Position numbers and translations under genes: made by a program
Source: Acidovorax radicis N35
Lineage (GTDB): Bacteria; Pseudomonadota; Gammaproteobacteria; Burkholderiales; Burkholderiaceae_C
Direction: 5' to 3'
Assembly: GCF_000204195.1 (NCBI RefSeq)
Contig: NZ_AFBG01000020.1
Location: 1-64,000 of the forward strand
Length of the DNA: 64,000 nt
In this document: in pieces, positions 15,116 to 23,462 of the stretch
Layout: each line of letters begins with the position of its first letter
Numbering within the stretch: position 1 is the stretch's first letter
The notes under the pieces: model-generated
What the model was told of the DNA's origin: nothing
Databases searched by the model: none
What the model saw: only the letters and a program-made list of their open reading frames with translations

Positions 15116-16462
15116 ATGATTACTCTCAAAAACATAGCTGCTCGCGCTTTACTGATAAGCGCTGGAGCCGTTTTTTATTCAAACTCTGCCTGGGCGTTGC
15201 TGCCGATCCAGCACTGGACGGAGCCCAGCGGCGCCAAGGTCTACCTGGTCGAAAGCCCGGTCATCCCCATGGTGGATGTGCAGATCGACTTTGACGCCGG
15301 CAGCCGCCGCGACCCTGCGGCCCAGGCGGGCCTGGCCAGTGCCATGGCCGCCATGGCCAGCAAGGGCGTGAAGGCCCTGGGCAATGAGCCCGCGCTCGAC
15401 GAGAACGGCCTGGGCGAGGCCTGGGCCGACCTGGGCGCCAATTTCGAGGCGGCCGCCGACAATGACAGGCTGCAGTATTCGCTGCGCTCGCTCACCGACC
15501 CACCACTGCTCGACAAGGCCGCCCGCCTGGCCGCGCGCCAGATCGGCGAGCCCAGCTTTCCAGCCGACGTCTGGCCACGCGACCGCGCCCGCTGGAGCGC
15601 CAGCATCAAGGAGTCGCTGACACGCCCGGCCACTGTGGCCAACCACGCGTTTGAAGCTGCCGTGTACGGCAGCCACCCCTACGGCGTGCAGACCACCGCA
15701 GAGACGCTGGCGCGCATCAACGTGGCCGACATGCAGGCGTTCCACACCCAGCACATCGCCGCCTGCCGCGCCAAGGTCAGCATCGTGGGCGCCGTGTCGC
15801 GCGCGCAGGCCCAGGCGCTGGTGGCCACGCTGCTGTCGCGCCTGCCCGCCAGCACCGGCTGCGCGCCGCTGCCGCCCGTGGGCGAGATCAGCGCGCTGGC
15901 CGCGCCGGTGGAGCAGACCCTCCCCTTCACCTCGGCCCAGGCCCATGTGCTCATCGGCCAGCCGGGCTTCCAGCGCCGCGACCCGGACTTTGTGGCGCTG
16001 CTGGTGGGCAACCACATCCTGGGCGGAGGCGGTTTTGTCTCGCGCCTGACCAACGAGGTGCGTGAAAAGCGCGGCCTCAGCTACAGCGTCTATAGCTACT
16101 TCGCCGCCGGCATGCATGCCGGTGCCTTCACTGTGGGCCTGCAGACCCGCCCCGACCAGGCGGCCCAGGCCGTGAAGGTCTCGCGCGACGTGATCGCGCG
16201 CTTCGTGGCCGAAGGCCCCACCGAAGCCGAGCTGCGCGCCGCCAAGGACAACCTCATCGGCGGCTTTGCGCTGCGCATCGACAGCAACAAGAAACTCCTG
16301 GGCAACGTCGCCAACATCGCCTGGAACGAGCTGCCGCTCGACTACCTGGACCAGTGGACGAAGAAGGTCGAAGCCCTCACCGTGGCCGACGTGCGCACGG
16401 CCATGGCCAAGAAGCTGCAACCCGAACGCATGGTGACCGTGGTGGTGGGGGGCAAGCCATGA
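15116..16462 (+). CDS. M16 family peptidase-like protein, non-catalytic subunit
   Basis: 448 aa from ATG 15116; TTG 15110 is an alternative. It has a signal peptide ending ...FYSNSAWA and two M16 domains. The HxxEH position reads GLASAMAAMASKG, so zinc ligands are missing; VREKRGLSYSVYSYFAAG, typical of the M16 C-domain, is present. Such partners help substrate handling by the catalytic subunit. The signal-peptide region is built from the dispersed repeat described at 15134-15170. The stop overlaps the rsmD start (ATGA). Confidence 0.85.
   Translation: MITLKNIAARALLISAGAVFYSNSAWALLPIQHWTEPSGAKVYLVESPVIPMVDVQIDFDAGSRRDPAAQAGLASAMAAMASKGVKALGNEPALDENGLGEAWADLGANFEAAADNDRLQYSLRSLTDPPLLDKAARLAARQIGEPSFPADVWPRDRARWSASIKESLTRPATVANHAFEAAVYGSHPYGVQTTAETLARINVADMQAFHTQHIAACRAKVSIVGAVSRAQAQALVATLLSRLPASTGCAPLPPVGEISALAAPVEQTLPFTSAQAHVLIGQPGFQRRDPDFVALLVGNHILGGGGFVSRLTNEVREKRGLSYSVYSYFAAGMHAGAFTVGLQTRPDQAAQAVKVSRDVIARFVAEGPTEAELRAAKDNLIGGFALRIDSNKKLLGNVANIAWNELPLDYLDQWTKKVEALTVADVRTAMAKKLQPERMVTVVVGGKP
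15134..15170. repeat. Dispersed palindromic repeat within a signal-peptide coding region
   Basis: ATAGCTGCTCGCGCTTTACT followed by GATAAGCGCTGGAGCC matches the repeat family seen at 18941, 24438, 27564, 32155 and 51727, but lies inside the M16 partner gene and encodes part of its leader. Confidence 0.6.
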
Positions 16463-17160
16463 GCCGCTCGACCCTGAAAACCACCGCCATCAACGCTGAG
16501 ATCCGCAAGGCCCAGACCGCGGCGGCCACCCCCCCGGCTGCCGCCACCGGCAAAAAGGGCGCGCCCAAAAACAAGGACAAGGCGGCCGCAGCCGCTGCGC
16601 CCAAGGGCGCGGGCGAAATCCGCATCATCGGCGGGCTGTGGAAGCGCACCCGCCTGCCCGTGGCGCAGCGACCCGGCCTGCGCCCCACACCCGATCGCGT
16701 GCGCGAGACCCTGTTCAACTGGCTGGGGCAGGACCTGGCGGGCTGGCGCTGCCTGGACGCCTTCGCGGGCACCGGCGCCCTGGGGCTGGAGGCTGCCTCA
16801 CGCGGTGCCAGCGCCGTGCAGCTGGTGGAAAGCGATGCCGCCCTGGTGGCCCAGCTGCACACCCTGCAGCAGCGCCTGCAGGCCACCGCCGTGCGCGTGC
16901 AGCGCGGCGACGGGATTGCCGCCCTCAAGCAGGCGGCGCCTGCCAGCATCGACCTGGTGCTGCTGGACCCGCCGTTCGACAGCGACCTGTTCAGCGCCGC
17001 CCTGCAGGCCGCCGCCAAGGCGGTGGCCGCCGATGGGTTTGTGTACCTCGAAGCGCCCCGCGTTTGGGCCGATGAAGAGCTGGCCCCGTGGGGACTGGCT
17101 GTGCACCGCCACCTCAAGGCGGGTGCGGTACACGCGCACCTGCTCAAACGCAGCGCCTGA
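16459..17160 (+). CDS. rsmD: 16S rRNA (guanine-966-N2) methyltransferase
   Basis: 233 aa; ATG 16459 overlaps the preceding stop. The first ~50 residues are Ala/Lys-rich and basic, longer than usual and probably RNA-binding. The methyltransferase core follows: IIGGLWKRTRLPV, RPTPDRVRETLFNWL, the SAM loop DAFAGTGALGLEAASRGA, and the catalytic LLDPPFD (variant of NPPY/F). It methylates G966 in helix 31 of 16S rRNA. RsmD is commonly followed by coaD; here coaD is about 10 kb away. Confidence 0.92.
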   Translation: MSRSTLKTTAINAEIRKAQTAAATPPAAATGKKGAPKNKDKAAAAAAPKGAGEIRIIGGLWKRTRLPVAQRPGLRPTPDRVRETLFNWLGQDLAGWRCLDAFAGTGALGLEAASRGASAVQLVESDAALVAQLHTLQQRLQATAVRVQRGDGIAALKQAAPASIDLVLLDPPFDSDLFSAALQAAAKAVAADGFVYLEAPRVWADEELAPWGLAVHRHLKAGAVHAHLLKRSA

Positions 17161-17193
17161 GCCGAAGCTGCGGGCCCGCAGGCCCGCGGCACC

Positions 17194-18924
17194 CTACCGT
17201 TTCAACGTCGCCAGCCGGGCGCTGCCGTCGGCCTCGGTGCCCGACATGTTCCAGCGCAGCGTCTGAGGCAGCCCCGCCAGCGTGGGCTGGCGCACCCAGG
17301 CCAGGTGCACCGTGTAGTTGCCAGCGGGTGGGCTCGGCAGGGTCCAGGTGGTGTTGATCTGTGCGGGCTGGCCCGGAAGAATCGCACGCGCCTGGGCGGC
17401 GCTCAGCAGCTCCCGGCTGGCCACCACCTGGCCTGCGACATTGCGCAGCTGCGCCTGCAGTTGCCAGGGGGTGTAGAGCGGTGCGTTGCCCGTGTTGTCC
17501 ACGCGCGCCTGCACCTGCACCGTGCTGGGCGTGGGGGTCGTGACGGTGATGGGCCCCAGGGCAAAGCGGTAGCCCGCCTCGCGCCCCACGGCGGCCAGGT
17601 CGGCCTGTTCGGTGCCCGGGAAGCTGGACCACGGCGCGTTCAGGTTGCCGTTGCCCACGGTGGACACATGAAAATCGCGCACCTGCTGCAGCGCGGTGGC
17701 CGCGTTGGTCTTGGTGTCCCCGGGGCCGAAGGGGCAGAACTCCGCGATCCAGGGGGCGGTCTTCCAGCGGTCCGAGATCTGTGCCCAGTCGCTCGGGCGG
17801 TCGGTCCACTGCTTCATGAAGCCGTCCTGCGCCAGGCAGTCCCAGCGCAGGCCCACGGGCAGCGCGGTGGTGGTCTGCTGGAAGAACGCATATTGCAGCG
17901 TGTCCAGATTGGCATGCGGGATGAGCATCGCATGTTGCGCATTGGGAAAACTGTCGAAATGCATCTGTGCAAGGCTGCGCTTGGTGGCGTTGGAGGCCGG
18001 GGTGATGCCAGGGGGCGCCGTGGTGTAGACCACATTGGTGGTGTTCATGGCCCACTCGCCATATTGCCCATACAGGCCCACGTCGATCCAGGCCAGGTCG
18101 GAGGTATCCCCCAGCCCGGTGGCCACGGCCTGCAGCAGGGCCTGCATGCGCTCCAGCACATAGGGGTGGTTCCAGTTGGGCACCAGCGTGGGCGGCAATG
18201 CGGGCGCGGGCGGGGTGGGGGCGGGCATCGGGGCCGTCCACACGCAGGCGGGGTTGGGTGCCGAGCATTGCGGCTGTGCCGTGCCCGCACCGTGCAGGTA
18301 GGTGGGCACGTCCAGCGTGTTGGTGCCGTAGCCGCGCATGGCCTGGATGCGAAAGGCAAACTGCCGGCCCGCAGCCCGCGCGGCATCGCGCGCGGCCACC
18401 AGGTTGCCGAGGTTGTATTGGCCGGGTGTGTTGCCTTCCAGGTCTTTCCAGAGGTAGCGCTGGTAGGCGGCCTGGGGCGGTGCCGATTGTGCGAGCGGCA
18501 CGTCACCCGGGTCCGAGCGCCACTGGTAGTAGCCCCGGCCGGGGTTGGGGGTCAGGTCGCTGGCGATGGCCAGGGGCGTGAGCAGGGAGTTCACCGAAAC
18601 CACGCTCCATCCCGCGCTGGGCGGGGGTGGCGCCGGAGGCGGTGGCGGTGGCGGTACCGAGGGGGGCTGCGATGGCGGCGGCGATGGGGGTGGTGCAGAC
18701 GGGGGCTGCACCGGCGGTGCCGTGGGGGCGGGCGGGGGCGGCGCTGGGGGTTCCGGCGTGGGCCCCGGTGCGGGTGCGGGGGCCGTGCCTGGGGCGGGAG
18801 TGGGAGTGGGAGCCTCGTTGGCGTCCCCGCCGCCACAGGCCGCCGCAAACAGGGCAGCCGCCAGGGCCGTGAGCCGCGCCATGCGGACAGGGTGCAAGGT
18901 GCTGAGGGTGTTCATGGACGCCAT
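17194..18924 (-). CDS. DUF4874/DUF4832-type secreted lipoprotein
   Basis: 576 aa. The N-terminus is a lipoprotein signal with lipobox LFAAAC followed by GGGDANE, then ~70 residues of Pro/Ala/Thr-rich linker. The folded part begins NPGRGYYQWRSDPGD, typical of DUF4874, and continues through a DUF4832-like domain with a TIM-barrel-type pattern (LAWIDVGLYGQYGEW, FCPFGPGDTKTN) to a beta-sandwich end (VQVQARVDNTGNAPLYTP). Families of this type are suspected glycoside-binding or glycoside hydrolase-like proteins; no activity is proven. An internal Met at 18915 is another possible start. Confidence 0.7.
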   Translation of the reverse strand: MASMNTLSTLHPVRMARLTALAAALFAAACGGGDANEAPTPTPAPGTAPAPAPGPTPEPPAPPPPAPTAPPVQPPSAPPPSPPPSQPPSVPPPPPPPAPPPPSAGWSVVSVNSLLTPLAIASDLTPNPGRGYYQWRSDPGDVPLAQSAPPQAAYQRYLWKDLEGNTPGQYNLGNLVAARDAARAAGRQFAFRIQAMRGYGTNTLDVPTYLHGAGTAQPQCSAPNPACVWTAPMPAPTPPAPALPPTLVPNWNHPYVLERMQALLQAVATGLGDTSDLAWIDVGLYGQYGEWAMNTTNVVYTTAPPGITPASNATKRSLAQMHFDSFPNAQHAMLIPHANLDTLQYAFFQQTTTALPVGLRWDCLAQDGFMKQWTDRPSDWAQISDRWKTAPWIAEFCPFGPGDTKTNAATALQQVRDFHVSTVGNGNLNAPWSSFPGTEQADLAAVGREAGYRFALGPITVTTPTPSTVQVQARVDNTGNAPLYTPWQLQAQLRNVAGQVVASRELLSAAQARAILPGQPAQINTTWTLPSPPAGNYTVHLAWVRQPTLAGLPQTLRWNMSGTEADGSARLATLKR

Positions 18925-18940
18925 TTTTTGAATGAAATTG

Positions 18941-18977
18941 GGCTCTAGCGCTTATCCGATAAGCGTTAGAAGCTATT
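18941..18977. repeat. Dispersed palindromic repeat
   Basis: CTAGCGCTTATCCGATAAGC followed by GTTAGAAGCTATTG: an imperfect palindrome of the gcgcttat(n)aagcgc family, between two minus-strand genes, overlapping the 3' end of the next by a few bases. Confidence 0.7.
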
Positions 18978-19389
18978 GTTTTTGATGTGATCTGTCCGGC
19001 GCAGTGGCCAGGGCTTCCGGGATCACCGTCAACCGCAATACATCGCCCTCCAGCGTGTAGGCGAAGGTGTAGTGGCCCGGCTCCAGGGTGGCGCGGCCTT
19101 GGGGGAAGGAGGTGTCGGTCACGTCGACGAGCTGGCGCTGGGCCAGCTGGATGCGCGTCTTGCGGTAGTGCGCCAGCATGGCCGGAAAGGCGTGCCACCG
19201 GCTGGTCTGGCCGGGCCGCAAGGGGCCGAGGTCCACGTCGCTGCGGGTGCCCGGCAGGCCCTGCCAGACATGCTCGAACACCTCCTGGCTGTGGTTGCGC
19301 ACGCGCAGCCACACCGTGGGTTGGTCCTGCGCGTGGGCCAGTCCGGGTGCCAGCATGGGGAGCAGCCGCAGGAGTGTGCGGCGCATCAT
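18973..19389 (-). CDS. Small secreted hypothetical protein
   Basis: 138 aa from ATG 19389 (MMRRTLLRLLPMLAPGLAHA, a clear signal peptide). The mature part is predicted beta-rich (VWLRVRNHSQEVFEHVWQGL, RATLEPGHYTFAYTLEGD). No domain is recognised. The start overlaps the stop of the LprI-like gene by 4 bp, so the two are co-translated; both are exported proteins of similar size. Confidence 0.6.
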   Translation of the reverse strand: MMRRTLLRLLPMLAPGLAHAQDQPTVWLRVRNHSQEVFEHVWQGLPGTRSDVDLGPLRPGQTSRWHAFPAMLAHYRKTRIQLAQRQLVDVTDTSFPQGRATLEPGHYTFAYTLEGDVLRLTVIPEALATAPDRSHQKQ

Positions 19390-19856
19390 TCCGAATCCTT
19401 CAGGCTTTGCAGGTCCATGCTCAGGTCGCACACCCGCGCGCGGCGGCGTTCCAGCGCGGCGCCAGCGATGTTGAGCGCGGCCGATGTGCCCTGGTCGGCA
19501 TGCAGCATGGCGTCCCAGTGGCCCTGCGCGGTGTCAAACGCCAGCCATGCGCGCTGTGCCGCACGCAGGGCGTCGCGCCGGGTCGGGCCGGCGGCCTTGA
19601 GGGCCTGGGCGTAGATGCGGTTGAGCTCCTTGTCCCATGCGGCGTAGGCGGCAGACTGGGCGTCGCGCAGGTCCACCGTCACGCCGCCGCTGCGCTCGGA
19701 CGCCGCCGCCAGGGCCTTGTCGATGGGGTGGGCGGTGGGCTGCCCGCAGAAGTGTTCGGCTGCCTGGGCTGTCTGTGTCCCGGTAGCCAGCAGGGTGAGT
19801 GTGGTCAGCAGTGCGAGGGTGGTGCTGCAAAGCGGCTTGAGCAAGGGATGGTGCAT
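19386..19856 (-). CDS. Lysozyme-inhibitor LprI-type (DUF1311) secreted protein
   Basis: 156 aa from ATG 19856 with AAGGA upstream. Signal peptide MHHPLLKPLCSTTLALLTTL...AQA. The mature part shows the DUF1311/LprI pattern: paired cysteines (HFCGQP and ARVCDLS), AYAAWDKELNRIYAQAL, and RDALRAAQRAWLAF. LprI family proteins can inhibit lysozyme in the periplasm; the function is inferred from the family. It is followed in an overlap by the small secreted protein gene. Confidence 0.7.
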   Translation of the reverse strand: MHHPLLKPLCSTTLALLTTLTLLATGTQTAQAAEHFCGQPTAHPIDKALAAASERSGGVTVDLRDAQSAAYAAWDKELNRIYAQALKAAGPTRRDALRAAQRAWLAFDTAQGHWDAMLHADQGTSAALNIAGAALERRRARVCDLSMDLQSLKDSE

Positions 19857-19909
19857 GGAGGCTTGTCCTTCTTTGCGGATTTTTTCTTTCGAGGAGGGGT
19901 GCCGCCAGC

Positions 19910-20230
19910 TCATGCGCCCACCCACAGCAGCGCTGCCACGGTGGCCAGCAGCGCCAGCACGGTGTAGGCGACCACCGCGCCACCGGTGGCGGCAGCGACG
20001 CTGGCCACGGTGGACCAGCCGCGCGCCTGGCCCCAGTGCGCGAGGTGACGCGCCAGCCACAGCGCGCCGATCCAGCCCAGCACCAACAGCCCGGCCAGGG
20101 TGCCCAGCAGTTTTCCGCCCTGCGCGGAGTTCATGCCGTTGCTGCCCAGCAGTGCCGTGAACATGAAGAACAGCGCGGGCAGCAGGCTGGCGGCGCCAGC
20201 CAGGAGCATGGCGAAGGTCGAGGCAGACAT
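19910..20230 (-). CDS. Small integral membrane protein
   Basis: 106 aa with three likely membrane helices: FAMLLAGAASLLPALFFMF, LLGTLAGLLVLGWIGALWLA and VVAYTVLALLATVAALLWV. No family is recognised. It lies between the LprI-like gene and the TPM-fusion gene, 16 bp after the latter's stop in the same direction, so the four genes 21953-18973 may form an operon of envelope proteins. Confidence 0.55.
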   Translation of the reverse strand: MSASTFAMLLAGAASLLPALFFMFTALLGSNGMNSAQGGKLLGTLAGLLVLGWIGALWLARHLAHWGQARGWSTVASVAAATGGAVVAYTVLALLATVAALLWVGA

Positions 20231-20246
20231 GCCGAACGCTTGGTCC

Positions 20247-21953
20247 CTATTCCGTCACGCTGTAGCTCAGCACGTCCAGCGACTGCGTGTCCTTGGGGTT
20301 CCACGACAGGCCCGCCGCACGCGCGATCAGGGTGTAGGTCTTGCCCTGCTCCAGCTTGCCGCCGGGCTGCAGCGCCATGGTGCGCGGGTCGACGTAGAGC
20401 ATCGTGGTCAGCCCCTCGGCGCTGCGCATCAGCACGGCCTGCTTGCCGTTTTTGACCTTCGCATCGTTGACCCAGGCGGCCTTGTTGCCGGCGGGCGGAT
20501 TGAGCGCCTCGACGGTGCCCGACAGGCGCACGATCTTGCGCCAGACCTTGCTGTCCTTCGGGTTGGTGACCTTGCCGTTTTCAGCGGCATCGGCCTTTTG
20601 GATGTCGCCCAGCGACTGGTAGGCGATGGTCCAGTCGGCGTGGCTGGTATCGCGGCGCAGGTGGTCGGCTGCGAGCATCAGGTTTTCGGTCCAGTTGCCG
20701 CAGGCGCTCTTTTTCTTGCACAGCGCCCAGGCCGTGTTCATCCAGCGCTTGAGCTGCTCCGTCTTGTCGTGGCTGCCCATCTCCAGCGCGACGCCCGATC
20801 CCAGCACGGCGGCGGCCTGGTTCTGCTCAGGTGCCACCACCAGCACGGCACCGTTGCCCACATCGAGCTTGCCCACGCGCAGCTGGCGCATCATGGCGTG
20901 GGCGTATTCCTCGGCGGTCTTGCCGCCCAGGTCCTTCACCAGCAGGGTGACGATCTCCACGCCCGTCTTCTGCGCATGGTCGTACATCTGCTTTTCAAAC
21001 TGCGCACGGATGGCCGGGTCCAGGATGCCGAACTCGTCGTAGATGAACTGTGTGCCCTTGGACGGGATGGCGGCAGCGTCCACCTTGGGCAGGGTTTCGG
21101 CCGCGGCGGCCAGGGCTGGGGCGGGCGTCTTGGCCGAGGGCACCGCGGGTGCTGCAGTGGGCGCCGGCGCCTTGGCCACCGTGGTAGCTGGTGCCGGGGC
21201 GGGTGTTGCGGCAGCGGGTGCCGGTGCAGCGGGGGCAGCCGCTGCGGTGCGCACCGGCAATCCGCCCGAGCACTGCGGCCCACCGCCTTGCAGCTCGCAG
21301 GCTTCCTTCCAGCCAGATTCGATGGCGGCCAGGCGTTTCTTGCGGCCGGGGTGGGTTTCGCCGTCCTTCTCGGGGATCAGCGTGGCGATGGCGCGCTGGG
21401 CGTCGGCCAGCGGCGCGCCCATCTTGTAGAGCACAAAGCCGCTGAACTTGTCGGACTCCAGCTCGATGGGCGGCTGGCTGCCGCCGGGCACGATGGTGTG
21501 GCCCGACAGGTGGTGTCCGATCTCGTGGGCCATGATGCTCACAGGCGCCCAGTTGTTGGATTTGGTGGCCTGGATCACCTCGCCCATGAAGCCGGGGTTG
21601 TAGGCGATCACGCGGCGCGGGATCTTGTCCGGCCCCGCCATGATCACCGCCGCCGCATTGGGCACCTTGCCCTCCACCACCACAAAGTTGGCGGGCAGGC
21701 CGGTGTATTTCATGATCTCGGCCACCACCTGCTTGCCGGTGGCGCCGCCCTTGGACAGGTCGGGCGGCGAGAACGCCAGCGGGCTGCCGTCGTACGAACA
21801 CGCCTGCAGGGTGGCCGCCAGTTCGGCGGCCAGCTGGGCCTTGCTGGGCTTGGCGACAGCGGCGGTCTTTTGCGCCATGGCCAGGCCCCCAAAGGCCAGG
21901 CCCATCATTGCGGCGCAGGCGAAGGCGACGGGGCGAACATTGCTGTGTTTCAT
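20247..21953 (-). CDS. Secreted HEIGHH zinc protease fused to a TPM domain
   Basis: 568 aa with a signal peptide (MKHSNVRPVAFACAAMMGLA...AMA). Residues ~70-230 form an M48-like metalloprotease with HEIGHHLSGH and the downstream Glu in IELESDKFSGF. An Ala/Pro-rich linker leads to a TPM (YgcG-type) domain: FGILDPAIRAQFEKQMYDHA, EIVTLLVKDLGGKTAEEYA and GNGAVLVVAPEQ. The last ~150 residues are unassigned. TPM domains occur in periplasmic or thylakoid quality-control proteins; their fusion to a zinc protease suggests a protein-quality role in the periplasm, which is inference. Confidence 0.7.
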   Translation of the reverse strand: MKHSNVRPVAFACAAMMGLAFGGLAMAQKTAAVAKPSKAQLAAELAATLQACSYDGSPLAFSPPDLSKGGATGKQVVAEIMKYTGLPANFVVVEGKVPNAAAVIMAGPDKIPRRVIAYNPGFMGEVIQATKSNNWAPVSIMAHEIGHHLSGHTIVPGGSQPPIELESDKFSGFVLYKMGAPLADAQRAIATLIPEKDGETHPGRKKRLAAIESGWKEACELQGGGPQCSGGLPVRTAAAAPAAPAPAAATPAPAPATTVAKAPAPTAAPAVPSAKTPAPALAAAAETLPKVDAAAIPSKGTQFIYDEFGILDPAIRAQFEKQMYDHAQKTGVEIVTLLVKDLGGKTAEEYAHAMMRQLRVGKLDVGNGAVLVVAPEQNQAAAVLGSGVALEMGSHDKTEQLKRWMNTAWALCKKKSACGNWTENLMLAADHLRRDTSHADWTIAYQSLGDIQKADAAENGKVTNPKDSKVWRKIVRLSGTVEALNPPAGNKAAWVNDAKVKNGKQAVLMRSAEGLTTMLYVDPRTMALQPGGKLEQGKTYTLIARAAGLSWNPKDTQSLDVLSYSVTE

Positions 21954-22020
21954 GGGGATGGGTTCCTTGGGTTGGGATCAGTGAATGCGGTGGCCGTTTG
22001 CGCTGCGTGTTGCGCGCAGC

Positions 22021-22151
22021 CGTCGAAACTGGCGCGCCCCAAGCCAGGGCGACCGAGCAACGGCCGCCCTGCAGTGAGGGCCGCGTCCCCTTGCCCGCAT
22101 TGCGCAGCAATGCGAGAGCGGGGGGAAGGCGCCGAAGGCGACTCAGGGGGG
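22021..22151. repeat. GC-rich intergenic repeat, copy A
   Basis: Starts CGTCGAAACTGGCG and ends GGCGACTCAGGGGGG, ending 5 bp from the stop of the LuxR-type gene. A second copy with the same ends and the same distance to a stop codon is at 47184-47285. Confidence 0.65.
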
Positions 22152-22155
22152 TGTC

Positions 22156-23337
22156 TCATGCTGTCACGAGGGCCGCCACGCGCAGCACGCGCTGGGCCAG
22201 TTCGGCCTGGCCGCGTGTGCCGGTCTTGGCGTACAGGCTGGCCAGCTGGGAGCGCACGGTGGGCATCTTCACGTGCCGGTTGTCGGCCATTTCGCGCGGC
22301 GTCATGCCCTGCAGCAGCAGGGGCAGCAGGGCGGCTTCGGCGGGGGTCAGGCCATAGAGCGCGCTGCACACCGACACCGTGGCACCCGCGTGGGGCGGTG
22401 CCTCGGGCACCAGGATGAACTGGGCCAGCGGCTCGGCGGCGGGCCCCGGGCCATTGCGCAGCGGCGCGGCCAGGGCCACCAGCGTTCCCGGCGCCGGGTC
22501 CTGCTGTGTCTGCAGCCGGGCCGAGACGGGCGAGCGTGTGCTCAGGCTGGCGGTGAGCAGTGGCGTCAGCCCGGGGTGGATCTGCGCCAGCTGCAGGGGC
22601 TGGCGCGCCTGCCAGCCCGTGGCGTTGCGCAGCAGGATGCGGCATTCGTCCTCCACCCCCAGCCAGGCGCGGGCATGTTCGTTCAGGTAACGCACCTCGC
22701 CACGCTGGTTCGCATGCATCAGCCCCAGGGGCAACTGGTCCAGCGTGCGCTCCAGCGCACTGCTGTGGCGGCGGGCCCGCTGCAGGCGGCGCTGGGCACG
22801 CATGAGGCTGCGCACCCAGGGCGTCACGGCGCGCAGCCGGGCAAATTGTTCGGGGGTGAACTCGCTCTGGCCCAGGTCGTTGTACATCGCCAGCACGTGC
22901 ATGCCCACCTCGGGCGAGGCCTCCACGATGCTGTTGACCATGGCGTCGATGCCCAGGGGTTTCAGGTAGTCGGCATAAAACGCGCCCCGGCGCAGCGCCT
23001 GGGTGCCCACCAGCTGCTGGCTCAGCGAGCCCCCGCGTGCCAGCGCCTGGGCCTGCTGGCGCTCCAGCGCCTCGCTCCAGGCATCGCTGCCCTGGATCAG
23101 GTTCGCGTAGCGCGCCAGAAAATCATCGGGCATGCCCCATTGGTAGGCGGCCAGCGGGTCGTCCGAGCCGGGCAGGGGGCAAAACAGCACCACCTTGTGG
23201 CTGCCCAGCGATTCGCCCACACGGTGCAGCAGGCGCTCCACCATGCCGGGCTCGCCCAGGGCCTCCAGGCTTTCGGCCATCAGGGTCTCGAAACCCGGTA
23301 TTCCCACAGGCTGCGGGTCCCGCTCTTCACCGCTCAA
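22156..23337 (-). CDS. LuxR-family transcriptional regulator (first of two)
   Basis: 393 aa from TTG 23337, chosen because GAGGAG lies 6 bases upstream and the promoter lies between 23374 and 23420; the ATGs at 23401-23406 are inside the operator palindrome. The N-terminal ~200 residues form an unrecognised domain, followed by a PAS-like stretch (LDQLPLGLMHANQRGEVRYL). The C-terminal HTH is LuxR-type: LTPAEAALLPLLLQGMTPRE, MPTVRSQLASLYAKTGTRGQ. It resembles the second regulator at 25657-26898 in length, layout and control region, so they are paralogues or a functional pair. Confidence 0.8.
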   Translation of the reverse strand: MSGEERDPQPVGIPGFETLMAESLEALGEPGMVERLLHRVGESLGSHKVVLFCPLPGSDDPLAAYQWGMPDDFLARYANLIQGSDAWSEALERQQAQALARGGSLSQQLVGTQALRRGAFYADYLKPLGIDAMVNSIVEASPEVGMHVLAMYNDLGQSEFTPEQFARLRAVTPWVRSLMRAQRRLQRARRHSSALERTLDQLPLGLMHANQRGEVRYLNEHARAWLGVEDECRILLRNATGWQARQPLQLAQIHPGLTPLLTASLSTRSPVSARLQTQQDPAPGTLVALAAPLRNGPGPAAEPLAQFILVPEAPPHAGATVSVCSALYGLTPAEAALLPLLLQGMTPREMADNRHVKMPTVRSQLASLYAKTGTRGQAELAQRVLRVAALVTA

Positions 23338-23373
23338 TGGGGGCTCCTCATCAGGTTGAATGATCTGCGCCGG

Positions 23374-23420
23374 ATGGTAGGGTCGATGTCCCCGCCGCAA
23401 CATCATTCAGATGAAGGATG
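23374..23420 (-). promoter_or_regulatory. Operator palindrome and promoter of the first LuxR-type gene
   Basis: CATCATTCAGATGAAGGATG (23401-23420) is a 20-bp imperfect palindrome. On the minus strand a TACCAT -10 box (23374-23379) follows at 21-22 bp, then CCG. The same layout recurs at 24300-24345 and 25493-25538. The palindrome would cover the -35 region, as for a LuxR-type activator. Confidence 0.65.
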
Positions 23421-23462
23421 TGGCTGCGGCCCGACAGGTTTTCATGAACTTGTTCACGGTTT

